DNA of 64,000 nucleotides, taken from contig NZ_MAEL01000044.1 in assembly GCF_009933335.1 (NCBI RefSeq), positions 59,684 through 123,683 of the forward strand, written 5' to 3'. This DNA is from Candidatus Enterococcus willemsii. GTDB taxonomy: Bacteria > Bacillota > Bacilli > Lactobacillales > Enterococcaceae. Below are positions 29,309 through 38,669 of the stretch, piece after piece (position 1 is the stretch's first letter; every line of letters begins with the position of its first letter). The position numbers and the translations under genes are program-made. The notes under the pieces are model-generated. The model did not search any database and was not told the DNA's origin. It worked only from the letters and a program-made list of their open reading frames with translations.

Positions 29309-30770
29309 TCCCGATTCCTCCTAAAATTTTCTTGGTTCGTTCTTCGTCTTGTTTCGTAAAAACAGAGTTCACTAGCATCGTCGGAATCTCTGTTTTTGTT
29401 GTAAAATGTATCGTTGTGAGTATGAGGTCGATATCTGTATATTGATTGAGCTTTTGACTAAATTTTTTGGAAGAAAGAACATCTACAATTTCAATATCTG
29501 GAAAAGCTTTTTTTACTTTTACTTTCAATAATTCTGATGTTCCCACGCCACTACTACACATAATCAATACTCGTTTCTTTTGTTTTTGTATTTCTTTATA
29601 ACGAACAAAATATAAGACAAGGAAACCAATTTCATCCTCACTTATTGTTGATAACTCAAATTTTTTCTCGGCTTTCTTGGCTACTTGTGAAACGCATTGA
29701 AACATGTTCTGATACTCTAACCGAATGTCTTTTAACAATTCATTTTTTATGACAATGTCATTTTTTAAGCGATATAATAGAGGAACAATATGGCTAATCA
29801 AATCATCCTGATATTTATCTATATCAATTTCAGGACCAACCATTTTTTTCATTTCTTCCATAAAAAATGCAGTCACTTCAATTGCTTCTTCTTCCCTGTA
29901 CACTGCTTCACTTTGATTTTCTAGTCGTGAAGATATCAAATATTGAAATAAGAAAAATGATTCAATGTCACTTAACCGATACCCAAGATAACCACTCATT
30001 CGTTGGATAACTTCTTTTGAAACATTGTAAATAGGTTGATATTTGGCAATCAATTCTATTTCCTCGTCATCCAATGTATTATCAATTTTTTCAGTAATTC
30101 CTCCTTCTCGACTTCGCTTCAATAAAATATATAGATGTGAAAAAATATTGATATTGTAAGGATAACTAATCGTTGTACGTAATCTTTTTTCAATCAATTC
30201 TAAAAGCGACGTGAGATAATCAATATCGTAAGCCTTTACATTTTGTGCATCTGCCAAAAATGTATCGTTAATCAGATTCTCTTGCGCAATTAAATAATTG
30301 ACAGTTTTACGGATATTTCTTTCATCGCCAATAATCGATAGCCGTTTATTCTTTTTACGCAGCAACAAATGATAGTCTTTTAAAAATAATTTCATCTTTT
30401 TAATGTCTTGGATGATGACAGTCTCTGTAATAAAATATGGTTCAAATAATGCATCCATAGCAACTGAGTTAGGCGACTTAAAAAGCAACGTTAACATAAT
30501 ATTATTGCGTCGGTGTAATGACGCATCGGTTCTCTCCTGATTTCCATCAATGCTTTCTCGCAAATACTTCTCGTAATCTAAACGGAAACCTCTACCAATT
30601 TCAGCAGTAATAATATCTCCACCAGAAAACTCGTCATTGATTCTCTTGATTGTTCTATAAATTGTTTTAGTAGAGACATGAGCAAAATTTGCAAGCTCTT
30701 GTGCTGTGAGAGTCATGTCATTTTTAATTAATAACTCTAACAAATAATTTTCTCTCTTGCTTAGCTTCAT
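29271..30770 (-). CDS. PRD-containing transcriptional activator (BglG/MtlR type)
   Basis: 499 residues. An N-terminal helix-turn-helix (about 1-60; ELANFAHVSTKTIYRTIKRI) and a second DNA-binding-like region are followed by PRD modules with conserved His residues (about 180-400) and a C-terminal EIIB-like domain with the Cys motif VLIMCSSGVGTSELL (about 410). Unlike MtlR it lacks an attached EIIA domain; EIIA is the next gene. PTS phosphorylation of PRDs and the EIIB domain should set its activity. First gene of the operon; probably activates it. Confidence 0.9.
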   Translation of the reverse strand: MKLSKRENYLLELLIKNDMTLTAQELANFAHVSTKTIYRTIKRINDEFSGGDIITAEIGRGFRLDYEKYLRESIDGNQERTDASLHRRNNIMLTLLFKSPNSVAMDALFEPYFITETVIIQDIKKMKLFLKDYHLLLRKKNKRLSIIGDERNIRKTVNYLIAQENLINDTFLADAQNVKAYDIDYLTSLLELIEKRLRTTISYPYNINIFSHLYILLKRSREGGITEKIDNTLDDEEIELIAKYQPIYNVSKEVIQRMSGYLGYRLSDIESFFLFQYLISSRLENQSEAVYREEEAIEVTAFFMEEMKKMVGPEIDIDKYQDDLISHIVPLLYRLKNDIVIKNELLKDIRLEYQNMFQCVSQVAKKAEKKFELSTISEDEIGFLVLYFVRYKEIQKQKKRVLIMCSSGVGTSELLKVKVKKAFPDIEIVDVLSSKKFSQKLNQYTDIDLILTTIHFTTKTEIPTMLVNSVFTKQDEERTKKILGGIGNGSALNRKFQHS

Positions 30771-30788
30771 ATCATCAACTCCTTGTCT

Positions 30789-30819
30789 ATAATATAATCT
30801 ATTTTTGTAAGCGCAATCT
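30789..30819 (-). promoter_or_regulatory. Promoter and cre site of the aldolase–PTS operon
   Basis: Minus-strand TTGCGC (30811-30816), 16-base spacer, TATTAT (30789-30794). Plus-strand TGTAAGCGCAATCT (30806-30819) matches 13 of 14 positions of the cre consensus and covers the -35, so CcpA would repress the operon when preferred sugar is available. Confidence 0.7.
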
Positions 30820-30876
30820 TTTTCGTGTGTCCACTAGTATGGACATTTTTTATCGGATGGTCAAAATCCTATTTAG

Positions 30877-30909
30877 AAAAAAAGAACCCACTTGATCACA
30901 AGTAGGTTC
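30877..30909 (-). terminator. Second of two tandem terminators after the DUF1831 gene
   Basis: Minus-strand GAACCTACTTG / CAAGTGGGTTC hairpin followed by seven Ts. Together with the next entry it insulates the PTS operon from read-through. Confidence 0.85.
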
Positions 30910-30938
30910 CCTCCAGCTGATTTTGGTACCTGTCAAAC

Positions 30939-30966
30939 AAAAAAAGCTACAGAAGTTATCTGCAGC
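30939..30966 (-). terminator. First terminator after the DUF1831 gene
   Basis: Minus-strand GCTGCAGA / TCTGTAGC hairpin followed by seven Ts, starting at the stop codon. Confidence 0.85.
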
Positions 30967-31308
30967 TTACACTTTCTCAAATAATCCACGGTCAATAAAA
31001 CCGTCCATTAAGAAATAAAATTTTTCCTGTAATAAATCATTTGCACTGTCTTTGAAAATATTGACAGCTTTTAGACCGTTAGCTGTTGTAACAGACATTT
31101 TGATTTTTTGAATGTCTTTATCGACAGTGATTTTTAACTTAAATCCTTCTTTGCTTTGAGGGGTTGCTTCTAAAGGACGAATTAGTTGGAAATTCCCACT
31201 TTTTGTTTCTGTGAATCCATTATCTCTCAATGTATAGCGCTTTGCAGTTGGTGCTAAACGGTAGTTCACTGCAGCACCTAAGACTGACGCCGTTTGTTCA
31301 AATGCCAT
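30967..31308 (-). CDS. DUF1831 family protein
   Basis: 113 residues, mixed alpha/beta, no membrane segment; the sequence MAFEQTASVLGAAVNYRLAP and the end DGFIDRGLFEKV fit DUF1831, a Lactobacillales family found next to the cysteine desulfurase of the tRNA thiolation pathway. An accessory role in sulfur transfer is inferred from that pairing alone. It lies 64 bases after the desulfurase gene. Confidence 0.85.
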   Translation of the reverse strand: MAFEQTASVLGAAVNYRLAPTAKRYTLRDNGFTETKSGNFQLIRPLEATPQSKEGFKLKITVDKDIQKIKMSVTTANGLKAVNIFKDSANDLLQEKFYFLMDGFIDRGLFEKV

Positions 31309-31372
31309 CTTTTCACCTCATCTATTCCTATTTGTCTCTATTATATCGGGTTCGATTTCGTTTGACTAGTCT

Positions 31373-32512
31373 TTATCGTTTTAATCGTTCAATCGTTGCT
31401 AATAAGACTTCCACAAAAGCTTCGACTTCTGAAAATGTATTGCCGTAGCCGAAACTAATACGAATCGATTCTTTAACAGCTTGGGCATTCTTTCCATACA
31501 TGGCTTCTAACACATGCGATGGTTCTACATTTCCTGCAGTACAAGCTGAACCAGTAGAAACAGCAAAGCCTTTTAAATCCAAGTGCATTAATAGTAAATC
31601 ACTAGGTACACCCACAAATTGCAGATTGATAAGATGCGGCAATTGATTGGTTGGGTCGCCATTGATATGAAAATCGACTTGGTGAGTTGTTAAAGTTTCT
31701 AACAAGTAAGTTTTAAACATTTGATATCTTTGTTGATTCTTACTTTGTTCTTCTTCTGATAAGATTTGAATAGCCTTAGCCATGCCACAAATCGCCGCTA
31801 AATTTTCTGTTCCAGCTCGTCTTTTTTCTTCTTGTTCACCGCCATGTAGATACGCTGGCAAACGAACAGCATCTCGTTTGTAAATAAAGCCAATCCCTTT
31901 TGGTCCATTTATCTTATGTCCTGAGGTAGTCAATAAATCGACTTGTAATTCATGAGCATTAATTGGTAATTTCCCATATACTTGGACTGCATCTGTGTGA
32001 AAATACGCAGGGTGGTCTTGTAAAAGTTCACCAATTTCTTGGATTGGGAAAATATTGCCAGTTTCATTATTAGCAAACATGATAGAAACTAAAATTGTGT
32101 CATCACGTAATGCCGCAGCAACATCATCGACTGTTAATTGACCTTGTTTATTTACAGGCAAATAGGTGATTTCAAAACCAAGTGTTTCTAAATAACGCAT
32201 GGATTGTAAAACAGCTGGATGTTCAACTGCTGTTGTGATGATATGTTGGCCTTCACTTTGACGAGAAAGTGCCGTTCCAATAATTGCTGTATTGTCGCCT
32301 TCAGTGCCACCGCTTGTAAAAATAATTTCATGAGGGGCAACGTGCAAACTATCTGCAATAATTTGACGCGCATTTTCTAAGTATTCATGTGCTTTACGAC
32401 CATATTGATGAATACTTGATGGATTCCCCACAACTCCAAGCATTACTTGGCTCATTGTTTCAACAACATCTGGACGAATTGGTGTTGTCGCCGCATGATC
32501 AAAATATGTCAT
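31373..32512 (-). CDS. Cysteine desulfurase
   Basis: 379 residues, class V aminotransferase fold. The PLP lysine is Lys200 in TTSGHKINGPKG; the sulfur-accepting Cys324 is in STGSACTAGNVEPSH, the flexible loop of IscS/NifS-type enzymes. It most likely supplies persulfide sulfur to MnmA for tRNA thiolation, given the DUF1831 neighbour and the absence of SUF genes here. TTTCTCACC region gives the ribosome site GGTGAG. Confidence 0.93.
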   Translation of the reverse strand: MTYFDHAATTPIRPDVVETMSQVMLGVVGNPSSIHQYGRKAHEYLENARQIIADSLHVAPHEIIFTSGGTEGDNTAIIGTALSRQSEGQHIITTAVEHPAVLQSMRYLETLGFEITYLPVNKQGQLTVDDVAAALRDDTILVSIMFANNETGNIFPIQEIGELLQDHPAYFHTDAVQVYGKLPINAHELQVDLLTTSGHKINGPKGIGFIYKRDAVRLPAYLHGGEQEEKRRAGTENLAAICGMAKAIQILSEEEQSKNQQRYQMFKTYLLETLTTHQVDFHINGDPTNQLPHLINLQFVGVPSDLLLMHLDLKGFAVSTGSACTAGNVEPSHVLEAMYGKNAQAVKESIRISFGYGNTFSEVEAFVEVLLATIERLKR

Positions 32513-32550
32513 TTTCTCACCTTCTTTATCGCTATTATAGCAAATTTAGT

Positions 32551-32586
32551 AAAAAAACCAACCAAAGAGAATAAGCTTTGGTTGGT
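32551..32586 (-). terminator. prs terminator
   Basis: Minus-strand ACCAACCAAAG / CTTTGGTTGGT hairpin with seven Ts. Confidence 0.9.
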
Positions 32587-32593
32587 CTCTTAT

Positions 32594-33565
32594 TTATAGA
32601 TATTTTTCTTCACTTAATTTAAATAACGGGCTCATCGGTGTATTTTCATGGATACGTTTGACTGCTTCGCCCATTAATTTTGAACACGTAATGTAGGTCA
32701 ACTTATCTGGATGACGTGTCTCATCTGTTAAGCAAGAATCCGTTACACAAATATCTTCAATTGGTGCATCGTTTAGAACCTCTCTTGCTGGTGGTGATAA
32801 TAACGCATGCGAACAACAAGCGTACACATTTGTTGCACCTTCTTCTTTTAACAAACGTGCTGCTTCTGCAAAAGTATGACCAGTATTTAAAATATCATCG
32901 ACCATGATACATGTTTTACCAGCCACATCGCCAATCACATACCCACCATCTTCTAGTGACTCATCTTGGTCAACAATAGCTAAAGTGGTGTTCAAATATT
33001 CAGCTAAGCTTCGTGAACGTCCAACACCGCTGTTTTTAGGAGAGACAACGACATAATCATCGCCTTCCATACCTTTATTTTGATAATAATTCGCAAACAG
33101 TGGAATCGTAAATAAGTTATCTACTGGAATATCAAAGAACCCTTGTACTTGGACAGCATGCAAGTCAAGTGTTAGAACACGTGTTGCGCCTGCTTCGACA
33201 AGCATATTAGCAATTAATTTGGCAGTAATTGGTTCATGTGGTTTCGCTGTACGATCTTGACGTGCATACGCATAATACGGTAAAACCACGTTAATTGTTT
33301 TGGCACTCGCCCGTTTCATTGCATCAATCATAATCATTAATTCCATGTAATAGTCATTTACTGGCTGATTTGTGGATTGAATGATATAGATGTGCGCACC
33401 TCGAACACTTTCTTCAATGCTGATAGCAATTTCGCCATCACTGAACTTTTTAATCGCACATTTTCCTAATTTGGTACCAAATTCTTTAGCAATCTTTTCT
33501 GCTAAAGGAACATTTCCATTCAAACTAAAAATCTTCAATGATTCATCGTGATATTTTTCGACCAT
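32594..33565 (-). CDS. prs: Ribose-phosphate pyrophosphokinase
   Basis: 323 residues, class I PRPP synthetase. Motifs: [15 protein letters not shown] (ATP flexible loop), [20 protein letters not shown] and the PRPP-binding loop [14 protein letters not shown] (about 216-229). It makes PRPP for nucleotide, His and Trp synthesis. The start at 33565 follows TTGGAGGCTCAC. Enterococci often carry two prs genes; this copy's phosphate/ADP-site residues look intact. Confidence 0.93.
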   Translation of the reverse strand: MVEKYHDESLKIFSLNGNVPLAEKIAKEFGTKLGKCAIKKFSDGEIAISIEESVRGAHIYIIQSTNQPVNDYYMELMIMIDAMKRASAKTINVVLPYYAYARQDRTAKPHEPITAKLIANMLVEAGATRVLTLDLHAVQVQGFFDIPVDNLFTIPLFANYYQNKGMEGDDYVVVSPKNSGVGRSRSLAEYLNTTLAIVDQDESLEDGGYVIGDVAGKTCIMVDDILNTGHTFAEAARLLKEEGATNVYACCSHALLSPPAREVLNDAPIEDICVTDSCLTDETRHPDKLTYITCSKLMGEAVKRIHENTPMSPLFKLSEEKYL

Positions 33566-33636
33566 GTGAGCCTCCAATAGAATTTTTCTTCATTTTAACA
33601 TAATTTACTGCTTTAAGTTAATAAGTTTGTTTTATA

Positions 33637-34179
33637 TTAAGGGAGTGAGACGGTCCCATTAACCCATGACGCCGGAATAACTTGTTTATGGTTGCCCCAA
33701 TTGTCGTGTACTTTTAAGAAGCGTTCTCCCTCGCTAGTTTCTAAGTAACCATAAGCCGTTACCCAATGATTGCCATAGGTACTGCCTAAAACTTTCAATA
33801 CACCAACAATCACGGGCTTTCCTTGGTCAATGCGTTTCACTGCTCGGTGCCAGCCACCCACCATTGTCATACGCGCACGTAAATTGACGCTCACATGATT
33901 AAAGTAAGCCGATAATCCATGCGAGACTTGCAACGCAATGGTCGGTAATCCTAATGGTTGAATAAATAATTGTAAAAAATGTGCCAGTGTTTCTTTTTGA
34001 CGACTATTTTTACGACGAATATAGGTTGGAATGATCGTTTCATCAATATAATCTTGGTAATACGCCAATAATACAGATGCGGCTGTCGTTCCACATAAAT
34101 AGCCTTTTGGCGTTGTCCAACGGCGATAAGCCGCAAAACGTTCTTCAGGTAAGGTTACCCATTGATCTTTTTCTGTCAT
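33637..34179 (-). CDS. Papain-like cysteine protease/C39-like domain protein
   Basis: 180 residues. Cys29 in GYLCGTTAASVLLAYY, His138 in YGNHWVTAYGY and Asp/Asn159-160 in VHDNWGNH form a papain-like triad order, as in Peptidase_C39_2 proteins. There is no signal peptide or membrane segment, so it is probably cytoplasmic. Substrate unknown. Encoded alone between prs and a nicotinamidase-like gene, with its own ribosome site (AAAAGGAGAACCAAG). Confidence 0.7.
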   Translation of the reverse strand: MTEKDQWVTLPEERFAAYRRWTTPKGYLCGTTAASVLLAYYQDYIDETIIPTYIRRKNSRQKETLAHFLQLFIQPLGLPTIALQVSHGLSAYFNHVSVNLRARMTMVGGWHRAVKRIDQGKPVIVGVLKVLGSTYGNHWVTAYGYLETSEGERFLKVHDNWGNHKQVIPASWVNGTVSLP

Positions 34180-34225
34180 TCTTGGTTCTCCTTTTTAGCG
34201 CCAATTTTGGTTCATAATACTTAAG

Positions 34226-34276
34226 CAAAAAGAGAGAAATAATTCTGCCGAAATTTTCAGCAACAATCATTTCTCT
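34226..34276 (-). terminator. Terminator after the nicotinamidase-like gene
   Basis: Minus-strand AGAGAAATGATT…GCTG pairs with GGCAGAATTATTTCTCT (some mismatches) and is followed by TTTTTG. Confidence 0.65.
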
Positions 34277-34285
34277 TAATGGATT

Positions 34286-34831
34286 TTATTCAATACTTGC
34301 ACCTAAACTACCTTTAAAATGGCGTAATGCCCATTCATGTCCTTGTGCATCAAAACTTGCGACCGCTTGTTCAATGATATGAATCCGGTAGCCCAGATTA
34401 TACGCATCTACTGCTGTATGCAAGACACAAATATCGGTACAGACACCCGTCAAATAGATGTCGGTAATCTGACGTTCACGTAAACGAATATCTAAATCCG
34501 TTCCACTAAAAGCCGAATAATGGCGCTTGTCTAGCCAATAGACGGTTGCATCGGACTGATGTTTTTCATATAAAAAAGCTAAACTACCATATAATTCCCG
34601 ACCAACGGTGCCTGCTAAATTATGCGGTGGAAACAATTGATTTTCTGGATGAAACGCATCAGACTGATCATGCTTATCAATTGCAAAGACGACAAAGTCA
34701 CCCGCTTCGATAAATTCTTGGGTCTTTTGTACTAAAACAGCTTCAATTGCTTGCCCTGCTTCACCTGTGGTTAATGCACCATCTGTTGCTACAAAATCGT
34801 TTGTATAATCAATCGAAATTAATGCCTTCAC
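34286..34831 (-). CDS. Isochorismatase-family hydrolase, nicotinamidase-like
   Basis: 181 residues. Catalytic triad by position: Asp8 (ISIDYTNDF), Lys102 (LDKRHYSAF), Cys135 (GVCTDICVLHT). Metal ligands Asp52, His54 (IDKHD) and His70 match PncA-type nicotinamidases, making NAD salvage the best guess. Start codon is GTG with GAGGAGGAAAACAA upstream. It follows mtnN by 22 bases, probably in one transcript with the Nudix–mtnN genes. Confidence 0.85.
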   Translation of the reverse strand: MKALISIDYTNDFVATDGALTTGEAGQAIEAVLVQKTQEFIEAGDFVVFAIDKHDQSDAFHPENQLFPPHNLAGTVGRELYGSLAFLYEKHQSDATVYWLDKRHYSAFSGTDLDIRLRERQITDIYLTGVCTDICVLHTAVDAYNLGYRIHIIEQAVASFDAQGHEWALRHFKGSLGASIE

Positions 34832-34853
34832 TTGTTTTCCTCCTCGTCATTGA

Positions 34854-35549
34854 TTAGGCAATTGCCTCGACAAAAGCTAAAACCATTTCCGCTGAACGTT
34901 TGCCAGCTTCTTCAATAAATTCATCAAATGTTTGAGTTGCCGCATGGTCCGCTGTATCACTCATTGCACGCACAACTAAAAATGGTACATCGAATTGCAT
35001 CGCTGTTTGCGCAATAGCAGCACCTTCCATTTCACATGCTAATGCATCAGGAAAATGACCTAAAATTTCAGCGATTTTTTCTGGATTATCAATAAATGAA
35101 TCGCCTGTCACAATTAAGCCTTTTTTCACTTGATGGCCGGTTTTTTCAGCGGCTTTTTCAACAGCTGCTACTAACTTACGGTCTGCTTCATAGTACAAAG
35201 GCATACCTCCAGGAATTTGTCCATATGCATAACCAAAACCTGTGGCATCTGCATCATGGTAGGCTAATTTTTCTGAAATCACTAAATCACCTACAGCTAA
35301 ACCTTCGCCGATTCCACCTGCTGAACCAGTATTGACAATTGCTTCTACTTCATATTGCTGAATTAATAAACTCGTCGTAATCGAAGATAAGACTTTCCCA
35401 ATTCCTGATTGCACCACGATTAATGTATGTCCAGCATAGTTCCCAGAATAAAATGTTGCACCTGCTTTTTCCCAAACCTTCAAATTATCCAATTTTGCTT
35501 TCAATACCGCTACTTCTTGTGCCATTGCACCAATAATTCCAATTTTCAT
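34854..35549 (-). CDS. mtnN: 5'-methylthioadenosine/S-adenosylhomocysteine nucleosidase
   Basis: 231 residues, the standard length. It hydrolyses SAH and MTA, feeding methyl recycling and, through LuxS, AI-2 synthesis. MKIGIIGAMAQEVAVL contains catalytic Glu12; CEMEGAAIAQ (about 173) and SDTADHAA with the catalytic Asp (about 197) complete the site. Part of the Nudix–small protein–mtnN–nicotinamidase cluster. Confidence 0.95.
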   Translation of the reverse strand: MKIGIIGAMAQEVAVLKAKLDNLKVWEKAGATFYSGNYAGHTLIVVQSGIGKVLSSITTSLLIQQYEVEAIVNTGSAGGIGEGLAVGDLVISEKLAYHDADATGFGYAYGQIPGGMPLYYEADRKLVAAVEKAAEKTGHQVKKGLIVTGDSFIDNPEKIAEILGHFPDALACEMEGAAIAQTAMQFDVPFLVVRAMSDTADHAATQTFDEFIEEAGKRSAEMVLAFVEAIA

Positions 35550-35572
35550 TTAAACTGCCTCACATTCATAAA

Positions 35573-35869
35573 TTATAAGAAAAAGACCATTAACCCCACG
35601 ACAATCAAAAGTAACGTCACAATTATAATACTCTTCATCAAAAAAGCATTCATTTTTGATGACCGTTGACGTTCGCCTACTCTTGTACGTTCTACAGGTT
35701 TATTTTTTTTCAATTCTTTACGATAAAATTGATCAATTTTTTGTTCTTTTTCACGAAGTTCTTCTTCGGATTGTCTTTTTATTAATTGACGATTGCGCTC
35801 CATCGCTGCTTGCTCTTCTGCTTGACGTCGTCGTAATTCAGAACGAGTAACCAGTGGCCCTTTTTTCAT
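35573..35869 (-). CDS. Small tail-anchored membrane protein
   Basis: 98 residues. A long, charged, probably coiled-coil region rich in Arg, Glu and Gln (RRRQAEEQAAMERNRQLIKR near 12-31) is followed by one C-terminal membrane helix (about 75-96) with almost no tail. Lies between the Nudix and mtnN genes, an order I recall from E. faecalis. AAGGGAGGTTGTAGT precedes the ATG at 35869. Function unknown. Confidence 0.75.
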   Translation of the reverse strand: MKKGPLVTRSELRRRQAEEQAAMERNRQLIKRQSEEELREKEQKIDQFYRKELKKNKPVERTRVGERQRSSKMNAFLMKSIIIVTLLLIVVGLMVFFL

Positions 35870-35870
35870 A

Positions 35871-36440
35871 CTACAACCTCCCTTGAGCAATCAACAATTC
35901 CCAATACTGAATCGCAAAAATCGTTTTTGCATCACAGATTGTTTTTTCTTCAATTGCTTGTTTTGCTTCAGCCAATGTCCATTCATATACTTCTAGAACT
36001 TCATCATCATCTTGGGCTAATGGGTTCGCTACTTTTTCAATGTTTTTTGCATAATAGACATGCAATAATTCGTTGGCAAAACCGGGTGAAAGATACATCG
36101 AAGCAAGATGTTCCATACTTTCTGCACGATAAGCCGTTTCTTCTTCTAATTCGCGCGCGCCCGTTTCTTCCGGATGACGGCCTTCCCCTGGATCAATTTT
36201 CCCAGCAGGAATTTCGATAATCACTCGTTCCAACGGCTTTCTAAATTGTTTCACTAGCACAATTTTATTTTCTTTCGTAATTGCTAAGACACCTACGCCA
36301 CCTGGATGGAAAACTAACTCACGTTGCGCTGTTCCACCATCTGGTAAACGAACCTCATCTAATGCAACGTCAATAATTTTCCCATGAAAAATTTCTTGGC
36401 GCTTAATTGTTTTTTCTTCAAAATCTTCATATTGAAGCAT
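35871..36440 (-). CDS. Nudix hydrolase, ADP-ribose pyrophosphatase type
   Basis: 189 residues. The Nudix box begins at Gly80 (GKIDPGEGRHPEETGA followed by RELEEETAY). The spacing between the first Glu and the RELEEE block is two residues longer than the canonical seven, and the usual final Gly is Ala. The N-terminal EIFHGKIIDVALDEVRLPDG strand region fits ADP-ribose-type enzymes. It should cut ADP-ribose or related nucleoside diphosphates. Confidence 0.85.
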   Translation of the reverse strand: MLQYEDFEEKTIKRQEIFHGKIIDVALDEVRLPDGGTAQRELVFHPGGVGVLAITKENKIVLVKQFRKPLERVIIEIPAGKIDPGEGRHPEETGARELEEETAYRAESMEHLASMYLSPGFANELLHVYYAKNIEKVANPLAQDDDEVLEVYEWTLAEAKQAIEEKTICDAKTIFAIQYWELLIAQGRL

Positions 36441-36696
36441 GGATCCATCCTACTTTCTTGCACAATTTTCTAATTATCATTAAGTTTACCATAGTTACTT
36501 GAAAATTTCCTAAGTCCTAAGGTTTAGTTTGATAAACTTTTTGTCTCTATCAGATATTTCTTATAAATTCTCTAAATTCAAAAAATCCAACGCAAGTCGG
36601 ATTCTTTTCTTTCACGTAACATGCTAAAATAAATGCATAAACAACACAACTAACACACAAACGTTGTCTGTAATAAAATATAGGAGGAAATTTTAG

Positions 36697-37359
36697 ATGA
36701 AAAAATCAAAGTGGATTACCATTGGACTTGTAATTGTTGCTTTTATCATATTCAGTCGACTCATTACAAATCATTTTCCTTTAGTTTTACTATTTGGTGG
36801 CATCCTTCTCGTCATCTATGGATTTAAAGGCAAATCAAAACCTGTTTCAACAAATAGCTTACCTAGCTTATCAAAACAACGCGAAAAAAGTTACCTTGAT
36901 AGCGGTATGTCTTATCGTGAAATTGAGTTTTTCCGTGAAACATTGAATCAAGCAAAACAACAAATTGAGCAGTTACAAAAAAATATTGGCAACAGTGCTA
37001 AATTAAAAGCAATTGATTTGCGACATGATACTATTCGTGCTGCTAAGGCATTGTTCAAAGAACTAGTCAAAGAACCTACTCGTCTAAACGAAGCAAGTCA
37101 TTTTCTCTACACACACTTACCGAACATGGTTGATTTAACAGATAAATTTATCGAAATTAACAACCACGAAATTAAAAATCGTGATACGTATGAGAAAATT
37201 GAAGAAAGTATCCAAATTATCGATCAAATGGCTTCATTAATTACACAAGACTACCAAAAATTTGTTTCCGATGATTTAGATGACTTAGATATTGAATTAT
37301 CAATTGCCAAACAAAGCATAAAAAGAGATAATGAGTATAAGCAAAATGAAGTGAGATAA
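36697..37359 (+). CDS. XpaC-like membrane protein
   Basis: 220 residues. Two N-terminal membrane helices (about 7-24 and 29-43) are followed by a soluble helical domain of the XpaC family (annotated historically as BCIP phosphate hydrolysis). The adjacent telA gene is its regular partner. The pair is widespread in Firmicutes and implicated in envelope stress or toxic anion tolerance; biochemical function is unsettled. Strong AGGAGG site before the ATG. Confidence 0.85.
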   Translation: MKKSKWITIGLVIVAFIIFSRLITNHFPLVLLFGGILLVIYGFKGKSKPVSTNSLPSLSKQREKSYLDSGMSYREIEFFRETLNQAKQQIEQLQKNIGNSAKLKAIDLRHDTIRAAKALFKELVKEPTRLNEASHFLYTHLPNMVDLTDKFIEINNHEIKNRDTYEKIEESIQIIDQMASLITQDYQKFVSDDLDDLDIELSIAKQSIKRDNEYKQNEVR

Positions 37360-37427
37360 GAGCCTTCTTTTATCTCACTTCTGACTATACAGACATGATT
37401 TTGTTCATTAAAAGGAGGACATTTTAC

Positions 37428-38615
37428 ATGACAGACACACCAAAACAAACGACTGATACATTAGAAGATTTATTAAGTGATCCATTTGCTCCCAATTTAG
37501 ATTCATTAACTGTTACACAACAACAAGAAATTTCAGAACTGCATACACAAAAACAAGCACCACGTCTGATTGACCAACTTCCTGAAGGACGTCAACAACA
37601 AGCCAAAGAATTGGCAGCTAAAATTGATGTAACCGACCAGCAAGCAGTCATTACATATGGTGCTGCAGCACAAACAAAACTTAGTGACTTTTCACAGTCT
37701 ATGTTGTCCCACGTGCAAGCAGCGGATGTTGGTCCCGTCGGTGATTCACTAACTGAGTTGATGTATCGTCTACAAGAAGCCAATCCTGATGATTTACGTG
37801 CTGGTGAAGGTAGTATTTTTAAACGTATGTTTGGTAAAGTCAAGCAATCCATTTATGAAGTCACTGCAAAATACCAAAAAATTGGCGCACAAATTGATAA
37901 AGTTGCCGTAAAACTGAACAAAGAAAAAGATGGCTTATTAAAAGATAATCTGATGCTTGAACAATTATATACCAAAAACAAAGACTATTTCGATGCCCTA
38001 AACATTTATATTGCAGCTGGTGAACTTAAAATGGAAGAATTACAAACCAAAATTATTCCAGAAGCGTTAGAAAAAGCTCGCCAAACTGGTGATCAAATGG
38101 ACGTTCAAATCGCCAATGATTATTCACAATTTTTGGATCGTTTAGATAAACGAACACACGATTTACGTCTGGCTCGCCAAATTACGATTCAGCAAGCACC
38201 ACAAATTCGTTTAATCCAAAATACCAACCAAGCGTTGGCAGAAAAAATCCATGCATCAATTAACACAGCAATTCCATTATGGAAAAACCAAGTTGTGATC
38301 GCTTTGACCTTACTTCGTCAAAAAGAAGCAGCAACTGCACAACGTCAAGTATCAGAAACGACCAACGACTTGTTGCGCAAAAATTCAGAAATGTTGAAAG
38401 TATCTGCAATTGAAACTGCTCGTGAAAATGAACGTGGTATTGTAGACATCGAAACACTACAAAAAACCCAAAACGACTTACTTGAAACAATCCAAGAAAC
38501 CTTGCGTATCCAACAAGAAGGGAAAGAAAAACGTCGTAATGCTGAATTAGAACTAGGTGTCATGGAAGAAGATTTGAAACAACGTTTACTAGAAATTACT
38601 GGTAACCATAACTAA
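37428..38615 (+). CDS. telA: Toxic anion resistance protein TelA family
   Basis: 395 residues, almost wholly helical and Gln-rich, matching TelA (PF05816). Signature stretches are [18 protein letters not shown] and the C-terminal [19 protein letters not shown]. The ATG at 37428 follows AAAAGGAGGACATTTTAC; an upstream in-frame ATG at 37395 is rejected. A hairpin without T-run separates it from xpaC. Tellurite resistance itself is not proven for most members. Confidence 0.9.
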   Translation: MTDTPKQTTDTLEDLLSDPFAPNLDSLTVTQQQEISELHTQKQAPRLIDQLPEGRQQQAKELAAKIDVTDQQAVITYGAAAQTKLSDFSQSMLSHVQAADVGPVGDSLTELMYRLQEANPDDLRAGEGSIFKRMFGKVKQSIYEVTAKYQKIGAQIDKVAVKLNKEKDGLLKDNLMLEQLYTKNKDYFDALNIYIAAGELKMEELQTKIIPEALEKARQTGDQMDVQIANDYSQFLDRLDKRTHDLRLARQITIQQAPQIRLIQNTNQALAEKIHASINTAIPLWKNQVVIALTLLRQKEAATAQRQVSETTNDLLRKNSEMLKVSAIETARENERGIVDIETLQKTQNDLLETIQETLRIQQEGKEKRRNAELELGVMEEDLKQRLLEITGNHN

Positions 38616-38628
38616 GACGAATTGAACA

Positions 38629-38669
38629 AAAAAGTATGCCCTCTTATTAATGAGAGAGCATACTTTTTT
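38629..38669. terminator. Bidirectional terminator after telA
   Basis: AAAAAAGTATGC…GCATACTTTTTT arms between the convergent telA and permease genes. Confidence 0.88.

Noticed and set aside
37351..37378. Hairpin GTGAGATAA/TTATCTCAC as a terminator between xpaC and telA
   Set aside because: No T-run follows, and the two genes are a regular pair; it is more likely an mRNA processing or stability element, so it was not listed as a terminator.
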